Shown here in pieces: positions 5,361 to 5,417 of a stretch of 5,417 nucleotides of DNA; position 1 is the first letter of the stretch; the number at the start of each line of letters is the position of its first letter. Origin of the DNA: CAZFPA01 sp964520975 (GTDB taxonomy: Bacteria; Bacillota; Negativicutes; Selenomonadales; Selenomonadaceae); contig CAZFPA010000114.1 in assembly GCA_964520975.1 (NCBI GenBank), positions 1-5,417 on the forward strand, read 5' to 3'. A program made the translations under genes and the position numbers. The notes under the pieces are model-generated. The model was not told the DNA's origin. It searched no databases and worked only from the letters and a program-made list of their open reading frames with translations.

Positions 5361-5417
5361 TCTTATTATAACGCCATTGTTCAAGATTTCGCAACGCGAA
5401 ATCATTCTCATCAGCGT
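5361..5417 (-). promoter_or_regulatory. Repeated promoter element, copy 1 (upstream of the 113-aa protein gene), cut by the window edge
   Basis: On the minus strand a consensus TATAAT (5365-5370) lies 18 bp from TTGCGA (5389-5394). Transcription would start near 5358, giving a leader of about 25 bases. Here the inverted repeat is perfect: GATTTCGC-AAC-GCGAAATC (5385-5403, plus reading), covering the -35 box as an operator would. The left arm continues outward as TTGTTCAA (5377-5384), the missing partner of the right arm in copy 2. The sequence then runs through ATTCTCATCAGCGT to the window end. Confidence 0.82.

Noticed and set aside
5395..5417. Fur-box-like sequence TGATGAGAATGATTT (minus strand) in copies 1 and 3
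   Set aside because: Only the left half resembles TGATAAT. The right half departs from the Fur consensus, and copy 2 lacks the motif entirely.

Overview
The window suggests a diderm member of the Firmicutes, most likely a Selenomonas-like Negativicute. Strong AGGAGG-type ribosome sites, U-tract terminators and a periplasmic-binding/GGDEF/EAL fusion look Firmicute. A small secreted beta-barrel protein ending in Phe implies an outer membrane. The DNA is moderately GC-rich by eye. This assignment is inferred from style and was not checked against a database.

All five genes lie on the minus strand, so transcription runs right to left. In that order they are: (1) an unrecognised 113-aa protein (4991-5332); (2) a 95-aa single-pass membrane protein with an Ada-type metal-binding domain (4528-4815); (3) a 185-aa Ala/Pro/Ser-rich protein with one membrane segment and a basic tail (3879-4436); (4) a 166-aa outer-membrane barrel protein (3235-3735); (5) a 966-aa membrane c-di-GMP phosphodiesterase with two periplasmic solute-binding domains, a ruined GGDEF domain and an intact EAL domain (53-2953). 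Terminator hairpins follow genes 1, 2 and 4 clearly and gene 3 weakly, so the locus reads as mostly single-gene units rather than one operon.

The most striking feature is regulatory. Genes 1, 2 and 5 are each preceded by a near-copy of the same element of about 55-60 bp (5361-5417, 4881-4944, 3001-3061). Each copy has a TATAAT/TATAAA -10 box, an 18-bp spacer and a TTGCGA/TTGCGG -35 box lying inside an inverted repeat. Comparing copies exposes a longer hidden palindrome with 16-base arms: one arm is intact in the first copy and the opposite arm in the second. Genes 3 and 4 lack the element. The first 50 bases of the window resemble the DNA just upstream of the third copy, which predicts a fourth copy just beyond the left edge. 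The simplest reading is one regulator controlling scattered single genes, including a c-di-GMP-degrading receptor, a surface metal-binding protein and an unknown small protein. The regulator is not visible here. No RNA genes, CRISPR arrays, insertion sequences or phage genes were seen.
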